Source of the DNA: Cenococcum geophilum 1.58
Lineage: Eukaryota; Ascomycota; Dothideomycetes; Gloniales; Gloniaceae
Assembly (NCBI GenBank): GCA_001692895.1
Contig: KV748195.1
Coordinates: forward strand, 1,240,001 to 1,304,000
Length of the DNA: 64,000 nt
Direction of reading: 5' to 3'
Within the stretch, counting starts at the first letter, position 1. Every line of letters starts with the position of its first letter. Shown here piece after piece: positions 24,502-36,278 of this stretch. A program made the position numbers and the translations under genes. A model generated the notes under the pieces. That model was not told the DNA's origin and did no database searches. It worked only from the letters and a program-made list of their open reading frames with translations.

Positions 24502-27500
24502 CTGGCAACTCTTCTTTTTATAGTTGCCATCTATAAACACCTATAGATTGCTACTATATAAAAGTATAAAGCTAAGGGGAAGAAGGAAAAGAGGAAGGGT
24601 GTTAGGGGGTTAATGTAAAGACGAGTAGGCCGCTAAGGCGCTAGTAGTAAGCGAGCTAATGGCGATTTTTTATGCCGGGCATGGAAAATCCTAATTGGCT
24701 AGATTAACGAATAGCGTCGGCAGAACTCCACACCGCCACCCGAATTAATTAGGCGCGGCGCTCTTAGCAAGAATCTAACTAATTAGATAACTTTAACCGG
24801 CGGTCGAAGTTCTATAAGATCTTAACTTCTTTAAATTTCCCTCTTAACCCAACCTTTAACTTATATATATAGAGTATTTATATTAACGAATGTCTCTAGT
24901 GCCTTATTTAGGTTTACCTTCGTTATTACATCTGCTAGGTTATCTTGGCTATTAATCCATTAAATCTTAAAGAGTTCTTAACGCTTATAGGATTGCTAAA
25001 GTGCCATAATATTAATTATAAGACGCTTCTTTTTTATAGTACTAAGCTTAACTAAACACTCGTAGAGGGAGTATAAGTTGGTATATATAATTGTAGGAAT
25101 AGCGGGAATTTCGAGTTAATCCGTAATTATCTTAAGGGTAGTTCTAATTGTAATTGCTATATTAACTCCGCTAACTATTCCGTATATCTCTAACGCTAGA
25201 ACGCTTTAAGTAACGCGTTTACTCTTAGTTAAGCTCTAATAGATAAGGTTGCCGTAGATTATAAAGTTATTCTCTCTAGTAGATTCGTTTGCAATAATAA
25301 TCTTATATCCTAACTAGGAGCTAAAATCTTTATTATTAGCGAATAATCTATTAATAAATATAAAGATCTTAGCGGTGGGGAAATTAATAGGTATATAGAG
25401 TAGCCCTCGGTTAAGATAATTTATCTGCTAAAAAAGGCGCTTATTTAAAGCAAGAACGTTATCCTTAGTTGGTTCCTAGTATTGGGCGGCAATAGAGAGA
25501 TTAAAAGAAGCCTTAGGTTAATAGATAGAAGCAACATAAGCCCCGCGAGCGCGTTGTTCCATATATCCTTATTTTAGAGAATTAACGTTAATAACATTAA
25601 TCTTCTTACCTTAACCCTTCTGGCGTAAAGCAATGGAATTCTTATTTATAGAAAGGATATATCTATTAAAGAGTAATAGTGTTATTAAATTAAGTCTTTC
25701 CTTTAGCTTTGCTATAAGATTTACCTTTACTAGCTTATCTTCTTTAAGAGCTAAGAATTGGTCGTCTCCTAAGATAATTATATTATTAGTTTATATGCCG
25801 ACAATTCCGAATGGAGTTCCTATAGTTATAATGAGGAAGCAGGGATTAAATATAGAAGTAGTCATTAAAAGCTTCTCTTTATAGTGCTTACTGTAAGTAG
25901 CCCACTAATAAGTTCCTGCCTCTGCAATTCTATATAATGGCTTAAGTATAACTATAATTGTGTCTTCAGGATACTAGTGGCGAATTTGCTCTAGAAGGTA
26001 TGCTAATATTAAGCGCTGAAGGTGCGTCTCTAATTAGGTATAGGCTTAAGTGATATCTCGTAAATAAACTGCCATTCTATTCTTTATTAAGGAGGGAGCT
26101 AATATAACAATAACTCGCTAACTAGCTCGTTAAATTATAGGAGATTGTGTAAGAATCATCTCTTTGCTATTATTATTGTAACCTTAGATAATAAGCCTTA
26201 ATTTCTTAAATGGGGTGTTAGTAGCTTTGCCCTTAATCTCATTGACCATTTTTAACTTAAAGATGCGAACTCCATCGAACTTAGTAGGGTTATATTTCTT
26301 AAATTTAAAGACTCCTCTTGCGATAAAACCGTTAATCTCCTACTTGTCGGATGCTTAGAAAGGAGCTCCTGGGGTTATAATACGACCTTCCTTTTAGAGC
26401 TGTTTTGCGAGCTTAAAGTCAGCCTTCTCTTTAGCTGTTATAAAGGCCATTAATAACTCAACTCAACTCTCTATAGCAGCAACGAATTGCTCTTTAAAAT
26501 TAATAAAATGTTAGCGATTTTGTAATCCCTTCGGGCGACCTCTACCGCGTTATGGTTGCGGCACGTCTACTATAATTATATTAGGATTACAGTTGCCTTC
26601 TAGGGCACGTTAATCGTGGTTCTCCTCTAGGGCATCTTCTAGGGTATCTTCTAGGGCATCCTGCAAAGGCTCGGAACTATTATCTTTATAGTAGGGCCTA
26701 ATAACGGTTGAATGGAATTAAGTAGGTCTATGGGGTATCTAAAGAGTGTAAGTTTAACTATTAATTATAATAAGTTTATATGGGCCTAACTATCCTCCCT
26801 TTTTACGCTATACGCGTACTTTAGATTGGAGTGGCAGATTAAGCGTAGTCGAGGTATTTAGGCCATTTCTTATTCCTAGTACGTTATTAACCTAGCGCGT
26901 AGCGTATAGACGTTGTACCTCCTTTGTTACTTTGCGAATAGCCTTAGCTCGTTATATAATAGAGGGAGATAGTGGAGAATTATTAGTTATTTAAGGGTAG
27001 GCGCTAAAGACTAGCAACGTGGGTATAAGCCCATCTAGGCCAGCGGAATTATTGACGGCCTTAATAGCCATCTATAAGATGATTTCTTTGCTAGCGTCCT
27101 CTAGTTCTAAAGAAATAATTTTATATACTTGGCGCAATGGTATATAGTATTGCTTTACTTTTCCGATACTATTATATGCCTTAACAGGGACTTCCTTAAC
27201 CCTTAATTGCCATTACTTTTACCTGTTGTTAAAACTCTGTAGATAAGAAGTTCTTTCCTACGTCGTAAATAATTTGATTAGGGGGTCCTAGGTAGACATT
27301 AATCTAGTATAACTAAAGGGTATCCTATGCGTTTCTAGCTAATATATCCCTTAAGAAACGTGCGGCTTAGAAGAAGGTTGATAAGTTAACAGCTTAGAGG
27401 ACTAGCTTACCGTTAAGATATATAACATTAATAATAATACAGAAGTTAAAGTCGTAGTTATTTTTAAGGGTGAACTTAAATCGGCTAGGGGACTTCTAGT

Positions 27501-30090
27501 TTATTTAGTAGTAATAGCAGTACTTTATAAGATGCTTAATTGCCTTAACCTTGACTTTATGACCTGCTTATTAAAGAACCCTAAGCAGTTAGTAAATAAA
27601 TAGGTAGCTAAAACAATGGTATAGTTAACGTAGCTCTAACTTAGTTAAGTGACTCTAAGCAACGCTCCTTTCTAGTTATTGGAGGAGCAACTAAGGGTAA
27701 CCCTACTTGCGTATAATAGGCACCCAATTATCTCCCTAAATAAGTATATTTTTAAGGTTATTGAGCTTAACGCCTAATTTATTTATATCTTAGATATAGA
27801 ATAGGAACGGGGTATTTGTGGGAATAATATAGAAGGTAATATATCCTAATAGGGTTTGGACCTTGATTGTGCCAAGAGATATTATAGTACCCTTACCGAA
27901 GCGAATTATATGTTAGCCTGCTGTTAATTGGTTAATTTAAATAGAGCTATTAAGCTACTAAAGAGCTCGAACTTAAGGTTCTCCTACTATAGATACTCCT
28001 GTGGCTCTAGTATCTGGTATAATACTATAGAAGACGTTTACTAAGTATCTATCGTTAAAGGAGAACGCGGAACTTTCCTTTGGCTCGTTAAAGATATCTA
28101 ACTTTATAACAGAATGGAACATAGATTGGTTATTAAGGATAGCGACGGTTTATGTACTATTTACCTTACTATACTCAGTAAAGTATTGGTCGGGAGAGTA
28201 ATCCTTAATATCCATATCCATAAGGAGCTGTTTGGCCTTATTAACCTTATCCTTAAGGTCTTTTATACCTTTATATTAGACTAGAAAGCTTTAGAAGTAG
28301 GCTGTAGTAACCTTATAATTTTTAACATTTCTTATATTTTATTGGAACTTATTATATACCTCCTTTCGCTTATTAAGAGAGTGTCTATTTAACTAGTAAT
28401 TTAGCTTCTTATAAACGTAGCACTTCTTCTAACGGTTGTTCCGAAATGAACCTCTACAAGGACCTCTATGATTGCTTTATAGTTGACGTTAATTATACCC
28501 TCTGCCGTATCCCCTACTCTGGCCACCATATATTTAATTAGTCTAGTTATAATTATATTAGTCTAGAATCCTAGTTTAAATAGGGTTTTTGGTATAAAAT
28601 TGTTAGGGTTCTTATATTTGTATTATAGTGCCTATAGCGAAGCGTAGTTCGGTATATACTCCTTTAAATATATCTATAGGTTTATATAGCGCTAAGTTGC
28701 ACTTAGGAACGCTATGGCATACTAAAATAACCTAGTCCCTTAGACTGTTCTTGTTTTGGTAGGTTTTAGTAAGACTATATTAAATTTTCTAGAGTTTATT
28801 AAAGAGTAGTTAAAGACACTCTAGGTAAGTCGTTATTGGGTTAGAAGTAATAACTCTCTAAAATATAGTCTCCCGCCATTTAGATATATAGAGTTAGCGG
28901 TTTTTGTTAGTTTTAAAGTAGGCTCTAGTAAGCTAAAGCATTATATTAAAGCTATAGTTTTTACCTGTAATATAGTTGTAATAGAATATTGCCGCCCGTC
29001 CCTTTAATATAATAGAGAAAGCATAATAGAACTAGTGGCGTTAAATTTTAACCTTATTATAGCAGTTATAAAAGACCTATAGTTTTGCTCTAAGTATGTC
29101 GTATAATTCTCCTCTAAACTTCTTCTCTTTGTCCAAATATACCTTTATTAGATTCGTAACTTCTTAAAATAGAGGCTTATCGGTTAGCTGGGATAAAGGA
29201 GTTAAAAGTAGTGGAGGTAGAGGAAGAGTACCTCTAGGTGGGAGAGTACCTTTAGGTGGAAGAGTAGCGTTCTAGGGGTTTTATTCCGAATTAAAGTTGC
29301 CTTCTAAAGAATATAGGTTGGTTTTAGGTTTCTGTAATTAACGTATAATCTTAGCTTCCGTCTATACTGGTTCTTCTATACTAGTAAGAACGGCGTAAAT
29401 ATTACTGGTAATTAGGTTATTGTCCTTAGTAACGTACACCCTATTCCTTTAGAGGGAGTCTTAAAAATTCTAAATAATATTAATATTGCTAAGTGCCTAG
29501 GTATCGGCGGTCCATCCTATAAAATCCTCCCTAAAGTATTCCCATAACTATAAATCGGCGTAATAGCTATCTTGGTAAAATAGAATATGGTGTAGGAGAA
29601 AGCTGTTAACTTATTTTACGGTATAGGTTGTTATATTAAAGGTAAATACGTCCCAATCTTTATTAATAAGTTTTATGTATATAGCTACCCCTAGTAGTAA
29701 GGAGTCTCTTTAGTTGTTTAGAGTGGCCATAGTTATATCTTTGGAGGAAGGGAATATTAGTAGTATAGGGATTATCGTTTAGTACGCGTTTGTGACGTAT
29801 ATTTGCGATTATAGGGCTTAGGACTAGTTCTAGCCTTAAATCGCGAAGACTTATAAAGCGTGTTGTTCTACGTAATAGACGCAAGAATTTATAATCTGGG
29901 GAAGGCTTAGGACTAGTTCTAGCCTTTAAATCCTTAGATTTGTGGAAGAGTTCTATTTAAGGTTTAGGACTAGTTCTAACCTTAAAAGACAGCTTCCCTT
30001 AGCACGAGTAGCACTAGTATAGTGGCTTGTCTCTTTTTAGTGAATACCTAGCTGTTCTGTGGCATAACTATAAAGTTAACCACTAATTAG

Positions 30091-30290
30091 TGTTGGATCA
30101 CAAGGGGATATCACGTAGCTACGGTTCGTAGATAGTATGATAATTGTTGTTCTTCTTTCTTCTAAGAAAGGGGAAGGGTAAGGAACTTAAGGTTCCTTAC
30201 CACGCTAGTGCCGCGGCAACACGTGACGGCAACTTGCCTCACGTGACGGCAATTTGCCGCATATGGCGGCAATTTGCCCTATTCCCAACA
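30091..30290 (-). repeat. 5' LTR of the Copia element
   Basis: A 200-bp repeat followed by the CTAAT duplication at 30291-30295. Confidence 0.88.
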
Positions 30291-30476
30291 CTAATTACTA
30301 TATAACTTTAATAGAAGCTACGGAGTGTATATAAAAGCCTATATCTAAATTATTAGAATTTATTATTAAGTGGTTGTTAAGATATTAAGGTGCGATTTTT
30401 CCAATTTTTAGTAAGTTTTTAAGGTGGGCCACTTGCCCGCGTAGGCCACTTGCCCGCAGACTACGTTAATAGCTTT

Positions 30477-30977
30477 TGCTTAATTTAGAAGTAATAGTAA
30501 GATTAAGGCGCCTTAGTTACTACTAGGTAAGGATCTACTATAGTAACTAAGGCGCTCTACTTAAGCTAGGTTTAAAGATTATATTAGTTATAGATCTAGT
30601 ATATATTTAAACTATAGAGTTTTAATATAGAGCCCTCTATATAGGATTTAATATAGTAGATTATAATTCTAATTTAAAGCTTTATATACTAAATATTTTT
30701 AATACCTAATAACTAAATTGTTATATGGCTAGAATTAAAGTAAGTTTATTACCCTAACTTGATTAAATATATATATAAGAAGAGATATAACTATATGCTA
30801 AGACCCCCCCCCCTAACGGGCGGAGAAATTAGAAAACTAAACAACTTAGCTATAAGCTAGACTATTAGATAATAAAACTATATAAGGTTTTTAAAAAGAT
30901 AGGCAACTCGTATAAGGTAAAGCTCTTAGATTTAATTAGGGTTTACCCTATTTTCTCGCCAGATAAGCTACGGAAAG
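30477..30977 (+). other. Older AT-rich repeat DNA with a hairpin and a Gypsy integrase fragment
   Basis: This is the DNA into which the first cluster inserted. A 15-bp inverted repeat (GCGCCTTAGTTACTA, about 30,508-30,522, and its complement at about 30,541-30,555) forms a hairpin. At about 30,845-30,977 the plus strand matches the C-terminal integrase part of Gypsy-A (compare minus strand 13,940-13,820). It is a fossil fragment of unknown origin. The rest has no visible features. Confidence 0.55.
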
Positions 30978-31193
30978 TATTACGGCACTAGCAGAACTTA
31001 GTTAGCAGAACTTAGTAGAACTTCGCGGTTACGTAACTAGAGGACCGCATAAAAGAACCCTACTTTAACTAGCGCTGCTTTTCTTCTCTTTTTCTTTCTT
31101 TAGCTTTAGATTCTCGTTTATAGATAATCTAATTATATAGGCTTGCCCGTCCCTCTTACTATGCTTATACCTTAATTAACTAAGTTACTAATA
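30978..31193 (+). repeat. 5' LTR of Gypsy-A copy 4
   Basis: Plus-orientation Gypsy-A LTR followed by the same leader (ATCTAAAGC) as at 7313. It faces the reverse solo LTR at 31211. Confidence 0.8.
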
Positions 31194-31210
31194 TTATCTA
31201 AAGCTTAAAC

Positions 31211-31437
31211 TATTAGCGACTTAGTTAATTGAGGTATAAGTATAATAAGAGGGACGCGTAAGCCTATATAATTAGATTGTCTATAAACGAGAATCTAAAG
31301 CTAGGGAAAGGAAAGGAAAAGAACAGTAGCGCCGCTTAATGTTTTATAAGATCTTCGCGTCACGTGACCGCAATATGCGGCAATCTGTGGTAACTTAGCG
31401 GTGTGAAGTTTTGCTAAATTCTGCTAGTGCCGTAACA
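31211..31437 (-). repeat. Solo Gypsy-A LTR, reverse orientation
   Basis: A complete LTR (TATTAGCGAC...GTGCCGTAACA) with AAAC on both sides (31207-31210 and 31438-31441) and no attached interior. It lies in the leader of copy 4. It probably formed by LTR-LTR recombination. Confidence 0.75.
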
Positions 31438-31748
31438 AAACCACCCTTTCTTCCTAAGAAGGAACTTAAAAATATCTATAAGACTATAAATAGGATAAGG
31501 ATATAGAATAAGACCCTAAGGATATTACTAGGACCGTAAGGATAGAACCTAAAGGAAGAGAATAGAGCCCTAAGAAAAGGACCTATAAGATACGCATAGA
31601 CTAAAACCCCTAAAGAAATTACCTAATACCCCTACTACTATGCTATAAAATATAGTAGTAGGTAAAGCAGCTATAGGACCCGTAAATACCTCAGACGAAG
31701 AAATAATTAATGTTTTAACCCCCTAGGCAGAACTTACGGCAGCTAATA

Positions 31749-31935
31749 TATCACGGCACTGACCTAACGCATACTATTTCATACTGTCTCGTACTATTTC
31801 CTATTATTGGCTGGCCCACTACTAGTGCCTCGGCGGCCGGCACTACTACTTATATATAATACCCCCTTTCTACCTTCTTCTCCTCTTTATATTATAACGT
31901 AGTTATTTAGTCTACTTTATTGCAGCACTATAATA
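31749..31935 (+). repeat. Solo LTR of another family (187 bp) with TAATA duplication
   Basis: It starts TATCACGGCACTGACC and ends CACTATAATA. TAATA lies at 31744-31748 and 31936-31940. Copy 1 (about 7,581-7,600) shows the uninterrupted sequence. No other copy is in the window. Orientation is inferred from the TG-like start. Confidence 0.75.
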
Positions 31936-32322
31936 TAATACTAAAATTAAACGGCTACGAGAACTGCTTAAAACTAGAGATACCCCTATATTTTAAAATA
32001 GCCTATTAAACAGACTTGCTATAGTCCTTAAGGCCCTAGCCTAACGCACTATATTATTAAGATCCGCGAAGGTTATAAACCCCCTATTACTTATAAATAG
32101 AACTAACCCTATATTTAATAATTGGAAGCTTTAACTACGGGATAAGCTTAAAGTTAATAAAGATTACTTCCTTAACGACTAAGCTAAGATAGCCTATATT
32201 TTCGGCCGTACTAGTAGAGATACTTAGACGCACTTATATCTGCGATATACTACAGACTTAGTAGACCCTTTCGTCTTAGAAGAAGAAATAATTAACTACC
32301 TGTCTTTTATTTATAAGGACCC

Positions 32323-32451
32323 TATTAGGTGACGAAGTCACCTCGCCTATATATATTGTTCCGTATAGCCGTGCCTAGCATTAAGCCAGTTACTCGCTTA
32401 CCTTTTATAGGTTTATATATGGCTAAGTAGTGCGGAGCTTGCTATTTTATA
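32323..32451. repeat. 129-bp insertion, probable short solo LTR, GACCC duplication
   Basis: GACCC lies at 32318-32322 and 32452-32456. The insert starts TATTAGGTGACGAAGTCACC and ends TTTTATA. Copy 1 at about 8,700 lacks it. It may instead be another small element; the 5-bp duplication favours an LTR remnant. Confidence 0.6.
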
Positions 32452-32791
32452 GACCCCTTTAAGGTATAGAACGCCCGCCTTAATTATAAAAGTCTAAATA
32501 TAAAAAAAGGAGACCTTTTTAGCTTTTTAGACCCGCTTTTTAGACCTAGCTAGCTAAGTATAAATTCCCCATAAAGACCTAATACTAGACCTCTTTAATA
32601 AGCTTACTCTAGACCTATAGCGCGCCGTACTACTAGTTTTTACTACTATATAGACGTTAAAGGTACTTATAGACTACTGCCTAGCTATTAACTAAGGCCT
32701 TTATTAAATTAAGGCATGAGCTAAGTAGTATAAAGCCAGAAACTCTTTAAACTAGACTATAAACTCTATAAGAACGGCCCGTAGTGCCCTA

Positions 32792-33076
32792 CGTCAGGAA
32801 AAATTTTAGCAGCATTTAGCTAGCATTTTTAGCATTTCGCAGCATTTCGTAGCATTTAAAACAGACCATACGCATTAAGTAGCATCTAGGCAGCTATATA
32901 TATATATTATATATAAAAAATTTATTTTTAAATATATAATTGGATATAGTATATTATATAATATATATATATAGCTGCCTAGATGCTACTTAATGCGTAT
33001 AGTCTGTTTTAAATGCTACGAAATGCTGCGAAATGCTAAAAATACTAGCTAAATGCTGCTAAATTTTTTCCTGACG
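32792..33076. mobile_element. 285-bp near-perfect foldback MITE, TA duplication
   Basis: The two halves are inverted repeats of each other, starting CGTCAGGAAAAATTTTAGCA, with an AT-rich loop near 32,900-32,970. TA lies at 32790-32791 and 33077-33078. The arms contain repeated AGCATTT units about 8-10 bases apart. Gypsy-A copy 1 at about 9,044 has the uninterrupted sequence GTGCCCTAGTA. TA target and tips point to a Tc1/mariner-type transposase acting in trans. Confidence 0.88.
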
Positions 33077-33113
33077 TAGTATAATTTATATCTCCTATAT
33101 CTCCTACTATATA

Positions 33114-33184
33114 CGGAGGACGACGCAAAATTGAATTTCCCCTTCCTATTTGGGAAAAGCGTTATTTTGATGCCAAGACCCCAC
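33114..33184 (+). repeat. Left TIR of the mariner-type transposon
   Basis: A 71-base inverted copy of 63435-63505, preceded by the TA duplication. Confidence 0.92.
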
Positions 33185-33716
33185 CAAAAACCAACTCAAT
33201 CAACTTAATTGAAGCTTTTAATATTAATATATTATCTATATAGCTTCCAAAACGTGGTGTTTTACCGTTTAATATTCACATGATTAATCTCATTCCATCG
33301 CACCTTATATTCTATAGGCTTTCGAGGCTTTCGGGGCCTTAATTGCGTCTATTCTTGGCTTTTTACTTGGCTCTCTACCCGTTCAACTGCCCGTTTAACT
33401 GCCCGTTTAACTACCTGGTTACGATCGTTTCTTTAAAGTCTTTAATTATAGAGCTATCGATCTACAATTAAGCCAGGCCCCTAAGTATCTTAACGTCGAT
33501 TTGGAACCACTAAATCAACTAATTTTTGCCACTCTTCCTTAGTAATTTCCTCAATTTCCTTACGGCTCTGCGCAGGGAGGAAGAATTGTAGATAGGCGTC
33601 AGGTAAACCACAGTGATTGCGCAACGTCTTATAGCCCGTTTAAAGCACCTCAACGATTATAGAAAGCTTGTGATTGGCTTCCTTATAGAGTTGCTTTTAG
33701 CTTCGCTACTTTTCCT

Positions 33717-36270
33717 CAGTGTGGTTTTCCATAAATGGATTAGGCTGCAATCCATTATCGATATAGACTCGTCTATACCTCTCCATATCCATACGCTAGT
33801 CCATACTCCTTAGAATTATAATACATACGTCTATCTGTTAATTTCCGCACAGACCTTATTATTATTAACTTAGTTGCTAGGTTAATAGGAGTTGCACTAT
33901 ATATAGAGCAGATTATAGTTCTAGCAGAATTTAGCAGAATTTAACAGACTAAGTAGAATTCGGTAGATATTGTAGATATTATAGATATTGCGGATATTGC
34001 GGATATTTAAATTTAAGTTACTATCTTAAGCCTTTCGTCTAAAATACTACTTCGTTTCCAATGCTTTAAACACTCTACTCTCTTAAGGTTTTTGGCTCCT
34101 ATCTGCGCCCTTTCCCATAATACCGTACGACGTGCCCCTAAAAAGACTCACTCTAGTTCATCGCTTATAGCTGGAATTAAGAGAATATTAATTGCTATAT
34201 ACGATAACCTTGGCTAACATTTTCTCTGTTAATCTTAACACTACTATTTAAGGGCTAATATCTTGCCAATATTATACGGTTCCCTATTACAATAGTCTTA
34301 GAATTTATCCTAACTTTACGGTTAAGTATACTTTCCTAACTTTTAAGCAATCTAATTAAATATATTAAGCTCTTGCTCTTAAGGTTGTTTCTTTTTATAT
34401 AATAAAGAAATTAGGGGAAAAAGAGCCTTTTCCTGGTAGGATTCCTAAAGTCCTTTAACCCTTTTTAATATAGGCTTTACCCATTTTAGCTTCTAGTTAG
34501 CCTTAATATACTTTATATAACGGTTTAGATAAAGAATAAGGGCTGCGGCGTAAAAGGGTAAATTATCTGTTTTGCTGTAGTACTTATTAAAGGTTTTCTA
34601 CCCCTTTTTAATCCCAGAGCTAAACTCCTTATTAGAAGCATATTTAGACTACTATACGGTATTACTATCGTCTAATTTAGTAGGAAGTTTACTTATAAGT
34701 ACGGCTTTAAAGTACTAGATAAGAATATCTATAGTAAAGAGTACGCTATTAATTGTTACGTGATCTCCTTAAGTCTCTAAAGTTGCTTAGTAGAATAGTT
34801 AAAGAAATTCCTTAGTTGTATAAAGCTATTCCTAGTCCTCTAGAGAGAGATAATCTACCTAGAGCGTAGTAAAGTAGTTCTTAGTATAGGTATTAATAGC
34901 TCCTGCCTTTTAATTGGCCATAGCTAGTATTTAAAACTAGCTATTCCATCTTATACGGTTATTAAGTAGAATTATTCTCTCTGCGAGATCCTTAAACTCC
35001 TTTATACGACTAGCGGAACTGCGGATATATATAATAATATTATAAAGCTTGCCGAGTGGTCCTATAACCCAAAAGGTTACCTATTTCTCCTCTTTATTTC
35101 CTACTTCCCCTTTTCCTTCCTATTTGTTATATAACTTAAGTTACTCTATTTTAATTTAACTGCAAAATAGGAAGGCTTATATGGCTAAGTTAATAATATA
35201 ACTAGTATAGCGGATCCGCCGATACGTGAAATCCTATTTAATCTCCTCCTTTTCTAAGAGATAGGCTTCTATTTTGCGATAAAGGGTATTATTTAAACTA
35301 GTATTATTACAAATAATAGACCTAAGCTTTTGTATAATACCGTAGTCCTTAAGGACTAAGAGAAGAGTAGCGAATTACTTATCTTCGCTATAATTTACTA
35401 CTATACGAAGGGTAAGGAGGGCCTTTAACCGCTTCTCCTAACCCTAATTAATAAAGTAGGCGCAGATCCCTAGAAGAAGGAGTTTATTTAGGGAGGTCCA
35501 GATATTAAGCAATAGATAAATACTTAATATTGTTGACTAAAGTTTCTTTTGTATAATGTCTTTATAAGCTTGTTAGGATAAGTTTAATCTTTTTTATAAT
35601 TTAAGAGTGTGCTATTATAAGAAAGTCGGACGATTCTAGATTAAGAACCCGGTAAAAAGCATAAAATTTAGGCCATTTAATAATACGGAATGGAATGTTT
35701 TGTATAACAATTAACAAGATTAAAGCCTTATTAATTATATCCTAATCTAGCCGTTTTTAAAAGACCTGGGTATTTATTTCCGTTGTTTAACCTAAAGACT
35801 CTGCTTTAATATATAGTTACTAAAGTTTTTTTTAAGTATCTCTAATTGTATTAGGCTAGTATCTTTTTTAATCTAAAGTAGATGTTTTAAATTAAGATAC
35901 TTTTGAAAATTACTAGTAACTAGACTACTATGTAGTAATTCTTATAGATAGTGAATGTAGTAGAGAATATAATTTCGACCTAAATATTCTAGCTTTATGC
36001 TAAGCGCCGTATAAGTATGGGCCTATATTGCAACGGCTATTTAGGTCCTCGTTAGGCGAGTTAAGGCTGAATTAACGGTAGTTAAAGGCGCAAGAAGAGA
36101 TAATTCTGCTTTAGAATCTATATCCTGTATAATAGAGTAAAGGAAAGATAAAAGCTAAGAAATTTTCTAGCGGTGAGGAAGTATGGACAATATTTATAAT
36201 CTATATCGATAAGATCCATATCGATAATGGATCGATAAGATGGACGATAAGAGAATGGAAAACCAGCCTG
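33717..36270 (-). mobile_element. hAT transposon (2,554 bp) with 8-bp duplication CTTTTCCT
   Basis: The ends are CAGTGTGGTTTTCCAT (33717) and, inverted, CAGGCTGGTTTTCCAT (from 36270), with the CAG start usual for hAT tips. The 8-bp duplication CTTTTCCT lies at 33709-33716 and 36271-36278. Subterminal CCATTATCGATAT motifs occur at both ends in inverted orientation. The element split the 3' end of the mariner-type transposase. Confidence 0.88.
34030..36100 (-). pseudogene. hAT transposase relic
   Basis: The minus strand carries an RWNS motif (about 34,975-34,940), a helical stretch with FYAAALILYLNRYIKYIKANW (about 34,560-34,490), and a C-terminal block around 34,180-34,080 resembling the hAT dimerisation domain (IPAMS-type box, then GxxxRR). 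An N-terminal BED zinc finger is not recognisable. Many in-frame stops, again mostly TAG/TAA. Non-functional. Confidence 0.72.
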
Positions 36271-36278
36271 CTTTTCCT

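Larger units (their letters stand above)
24302..30290 (-). mobile_element. Ty1/Copia element, full length in outline, fossil
   Basis: The 3' LTR is 24302-24501 and the 5' LTR 30091-30290 (200 bp each, TGTTGGATCACAAGG...). CTAAT duplications lie at 24297-24301 and 30291-30295. Minus-strand order from right to left: gag from about 29,990 with a zinc knuckle near 28,425-28,395, then protease, integrase (about 27,900-26,900), RT (active-site box about 25,805-25,760) and RNase H (about 25,450-24,900). This order (integrase before RT) defines Copia. The LTRs differ at about eight sites, all transitions. The interior has dozens of breaks. It is one of the later insertions of this cluster. Confidence 0.85.
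24055..30466. mobile_element. Foldback MITE with TA duplication (Fot1/pogo-like tips), split by a Copia element
   Basis: The left arm is 24055-24301 and the right arm 30291-30466. The two arms are inverted repeats of each other for about 185 bases, starting ACGTAGTCTG and followed by a GGCAAGTGGCC motif given twice. TA lies at 24053-24054 and 30467-30468. Without the nested element it would be about 420 bp with no coding potential. The TA target and the GGCAAGTGGCC tips suggest mobilisation by a Tc1/mariner or pogo-type transposase; that family call is inferred. It landed five bases inside the end of the 3' LTR of Gypsy-A copy 1. Confidence 0.8.
7075..30471 (+). mobile_element. Gypsy-A copy 1 (Ty3/Gypsy chromovirus family), fossil hosting several nested insertions
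   Basis: The 5' LTR is 7075-7311 (TGTTACGGCAC...). The 3' LTR is seen at 23836-24054 and resumes for three bases at 30469-30471 after a nested element. The 5-bp duplication GCTTT flanks the whole unit at 7070-7074 and 30472-30476. Plus-strand remains in order: gag from about 7,490, a zinc-knuckle region near 9,190-9,240, protease near 9,500, RT (active-site box about 13,024-13,057), RNase H about 22,290-22,560, integrase about 23,010-23,640. Nested insertions lie at 9798-11914, 13136-21977 and 24055-30466. It is broken, with dozens of breaks of the RIP type. RIP inflates divergence, so age cannot be read from the LTRs, but it is older than everything nested in it. Confidence 0.88.

Noticed and set aside
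25633-25884. 83-codon open frame on the plus strand
   Set aside because: It is antisense to the Copia RT region, which reads on the minus strand. It is a shadow.
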